Below the pieces are notes generated by a model, which made no database searches, was not told the DNA's origin, and saw only the letters and a program-made list of their open reading frames with translations. The translations under genes were made by a program, and so were the position numbers. This document shows positions 62,115 through 64,000 of a DNA stretch of 64,000 bases, piece by piece. The stretch comes from Formosa sp. L2A11 (GTDB lineage Bacteria > Bacteroidota > Bacteroidia > Flavobacteriales > Flavobacteriaceae). The stretch's first letter is position 1. The number at the start of each line of letters is the position of its first letter. The stretch covers positions 3,596,001 to 3,660,000 of the forward strand of contig NZ_CP047028.1 in the NCBI RefSeq assembly GCF_009796865.1. Reading direction: 5' to 3'.

Positions 62115-62804
62115 TCAAACATAATTTGCCAAATGAGATTCCCAACTATAAGGATTATATTCAAGATTATAAGTCGTGATTTCTACTTGTAAAACGGTTT
62201 TTAATATACTTTTAATACCTTTTACTCCTCCAAAGTCTCCATGATACCAGAATAGTAGTTTAGATGTTTTTACAGTCTTATTAACAGTGTCTATAATTGT
62301 TTCTGAAGACAAGAATGCATACATCGCATCATCTAATTGTTGGTTTAATTTTTCGAAAGTATAAAAAGCTATTGGTGGGCAACTTTTAGCGCCACAATTT
62401 AAAGCAAAATGAATGCGATAATCAATTTCTTTTACTGCTAAATTTCTAATTAAGGCGGACGTAAAAAGATTAGGTAAATACCCTAAACTTTTTTTCCATC
62501 TATATTTTCTTAAAATACCATGTTCAATATCATCTAAACTAAAAACAGTGTCTGCAATGCTAATCTCCTTTTCTTTAAAAATATGCTTGCCTTGCACATT
62601 AGAACGACTGGCTAATATTTGGTAATAGGCATTGTAAATATTAATCCAGAATGTTTTCTTTTCTTTATCTGTTGCCAATAAAGCAGATAATTCTATTAGA
62701 GACAGATTGTTTAATTTTTGTTCTAATTCTGTCGTCTCTTTTTTAAGCTTTACGTTAAGTAATAATTCTCCAGATAGCGAAAGTAAAGTATTGTTTTTGT
62801 TCAT
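62115..62804 (-). CDS. DUF547 protein
   Basis: A 229-residue protein with the DUF547 hallmarks WINIYNAYYQIL, RIHFALNCGAKSCPPIAFYTFEKLNQQLDDAM and YNPYSWESH. The invariant NCGAKSCP suggests a cysteine-protease-like (transglutaminase-related) fold. No signal peptide is evident. Function unknown; 76 bp downstream of the DUF2652 gene on the same strand, so cotranscription is possible. Confidence 0.88.
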   Translation of the reverse strand: MNKNNTLLSLSGELLLNVKLKKETTELEQKLNNLSLIELSALLATDKEKKTFWINIYNAYYQILASRSNVQGKHIFKEKEISIADTVFSLDDIEHGILRKYRWKKSLGYLPNLFTSALIRNLAVKEIDYRIHFALNCGAKSCPPIAFYTFEKLNQQLDDAMYAFLSSETIIDTVNKTVKTSKLLFWYHGDFGGVKGIKSILKTVLQVEITTYNLEYNPYSWESHLANYV

Positions 62805-62880
62805 AATTTTAAGTGCTTCTGTAAAGCATAAATAAAGTATTCTAATTAATAAGAAAATTGATTCTCTGGACGATTAATCT

Positions 62881-63951
62881 TTAAAAAAATTGATTTTCGA
62901 ATACGCGATTGATGGCAATTTGATTTAATTTTTCTAGTTTTTTATTCCACATTTTTTCAATCATTATTAAAATACTATGTTTCATAATATTTCCGATAAA
63001 GTTAAATTCTAAAAATAAATCTAGACTTAAATTTGTATTAGAATCATTTATTTTATCAAGACGAATCACGTAATGAAAATCTCTAACAAACATCATATCT
63101 TTAGTTTTTTCTCCATAAATAAGGCTGTCCTTAGATTTTTCTGAAATCGTTTCAAAATTTAGTTTCCCAAATTGTAAAACGCAATGATGTTGTGTTCCTA
63201 TTCTGTTAATTTTATTTTCATCGAATTCTATACGTTTAACACTGTCATCCCATAAATGCCTATATTTAAGATCGCTTATTAACAAATAAAGAGTGTCTAT
63301 ATCTGTACCCATAGTTTTCTGAATACTTTGTATAGGAATTACAGATTTCTCTTCTTGGATTTCCTTTTCTTTAAATGCAAGTTCATTTTTTATATGATTT
63401 AAGTTTGTGTAGAAATATGTTATTTCTTCTTTATCATATATTTCGGTTAACGATTTCCATTCGGTTCCGATCTTGTTTTTATATAAATTATATACAGCAC
63501 TAGAAATAAGTAAATATTCGTTTAAAAGCACATTATTTTTTAATAATCTGTGTGCTTTTATAACATCTTTACCATAAGGTTTAACAATATCTTTTACCTT
63601 AATAAAGTTTAAATCTCCATGATGAACAACAAACTTTAATTCTAAATTATTTGTAGTTCTGCACGCGCCACAGTTACAAATTCGTTTACGCTCATACATT
63701 TTAGTATGTGCATGAAACGCCTGTATCATTTTTTGTGTTTGGTTTACAATATCGTCAAACAAAACATGTTGCGTTGTGTACATAAACAAGGCATCTCCCT
63801 CAACCTCTATCAATTTAAAATTGATTGGGTTAGTATCTATTAAAATTTCTAATAATTCTGAAATAATATGAATACTATGTTCAATTTCTGTGGTGTTTAC
63901 AAATTCAGAAAAACCACTAATATCTGGCATAAAGTAAAATGCTTTTTTCAT
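62881..63951 (-). CDS. DUF2652 protein (nucleotidyl-cyclase-like domain plus SRPBCC-like C-terminus)
   Basis: A 356-residue protein. The N-terminal FYFMPDISGFSEFVN...ELLEILID...LIEVEGDALFMY segment has the layout of class III adenylate/guanylate cyclases (metal Asp in DISGF, then EGDA) and is typical of DUF2652. CNCGACRTTNNLELKFVVHHGDL follows. The C-terminal 150 residues (TDIDTLYLLISDLKYRHLWDDSVKRIEF...) look like an SRPBCC lipid-binding domain. Whether it makes a cyclic nucleotide is unknown. Confidence 0.85.
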   Translation of the reverse strand: MKKAFYFMPDISGFSEFVNTTEIEHSIHIISELLEILIDTNPINFKLIEVEGDALFMYTTQHVLFDDIVNQTQKMIQAFHAHTKMYERKRICNCGACRTTNNLELKFVVHHGDLNFIKVKDIVKPYGKDVIKAHRLLKNNVLLNEYLLISSAVYNLYKNKIGTEWKSLTEIYDKEEITYFYTNLNHIKNELAFKEKEIQEEKSVIPIQSIQKTMGTDIDTLYLLISDLKYRHLWDDSVKRIEFDENKINRIGTQHHCVLQFGKLNFETISEKSKDSLIYGEKTKDMMFVRDFHYVIRLDKINDSNTNLSLDLFLEFNFIGNIMKHSILIMIEKMWNKKLEKLNQIAINRVFENQFF

Positions 63952-64000
63952 TGGGTAATTTCTATGTTAGTCGAAAGAAAAAACTTAAACTAATTACTAT

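Noticed and set aside
1-64000. tRNA, rRNA and CRISPR arrays
   Set aside because: No cloverleaf-like segments ending in CCA, no rRNA blocks and no regularly spaced repeats were found. This was by eye; a tRNA/CRISPR scan would settle it.

Overview
The window is AT-rich chromosomal DNA from a member of the Bacteroidota, most likely a Flavobacteriaceae. The evidence is the gliding-motility genes gldI, gldF and gldG, many short lipoproteins with a Bacteroidota-type lipobox, promoters of the TTG-N(17-23)-TAnnTTTG type, and weak or absent Shine-Dalgarno sequences. Genes are dense, and most convergent pairs share a bidirectional hairpin terminator. I see no tRNA, rRNA, CRISPR array or prophage. Closest relatives cannot be named without a search.

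Layout. Positions 1-5800 hold the 3' end of a glycosyltransferase, an OmpA-like lipoprotein, a DUF202 membrane protein, ndk, an NrnA-like phosphoesterase, gldI and a cyclophilin-FKBP fusion. An IS3-family element lies at 5848-7239. Positions 7246-18366 carry pepD, a DUF3810 protein, a TrmH/SpoU methyltransferase, an M48 protease, a cls/glycosyltransferase/haem-binding operon, a small gene with an in-frame stop codon, and purB. Positions 18418-22516 hold rmuC and then an accessory pair: a UG/Abi-like reverse transcriptase and a divergent 221-residue protein, separated by 467 bp of non-coding DNA. Positions 22520-28853 form a vitamin B12 uptake locus: an ABC transporter (btuD-, btuC- and btuF-like) divergent from a cobalamin riboswitch, a btuB-like receptor and a BtuG-like beta-propeller lipoprotein. 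Positions 29018-41225 are mostly housekeeping (ppnP, glyA, fumarylacetoacetase, acs, hsp20, an AGCS symporter, an acyltransferase-like membrane protein, purC, a cytochrome, phoH). Positions 41337-46576 contain a SAM hydrolase-like gene, a monooxygenase-like gene, gldF, an unknown gene, gldG and dnaN. An Lrp regulator diverges from a histidine decarboxylase at 46626-48371, followed by a second, inverted copy of the same IS (48385-49776). The rest holds a YeeE/YedE pair, a serine hydrolase, ribH with a TPR protein, recF with a DUF721 gene, a gluconate 5-dehydrogenase-like SDR, a secreted endo/exonuclease/phosphatase, an unusual PD-(D/E)xK nuclease-like protein, gpmA, and DUF547 and DUF2652 proteins.

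Most interesting parts. The best candidates for an undescribed system are the reverse transcriptase locus (19872-22516), whose long non-coding leader resembles the arrangement of RT-based phage defence, and the lone 614-residue protein at 58575-60419, which joins an EF-hand/TerB-like segment to a C-terminal nuclease-like domain. The two IS copies appear identical, each keeps its own 3-bp target duplication, and both sit 17-18 bp from the GC stem of a terminator hairpin on the orfA side. The hsp20 gene has a sigma-54-like promoter preceded by three copies of a 12-bp motif.
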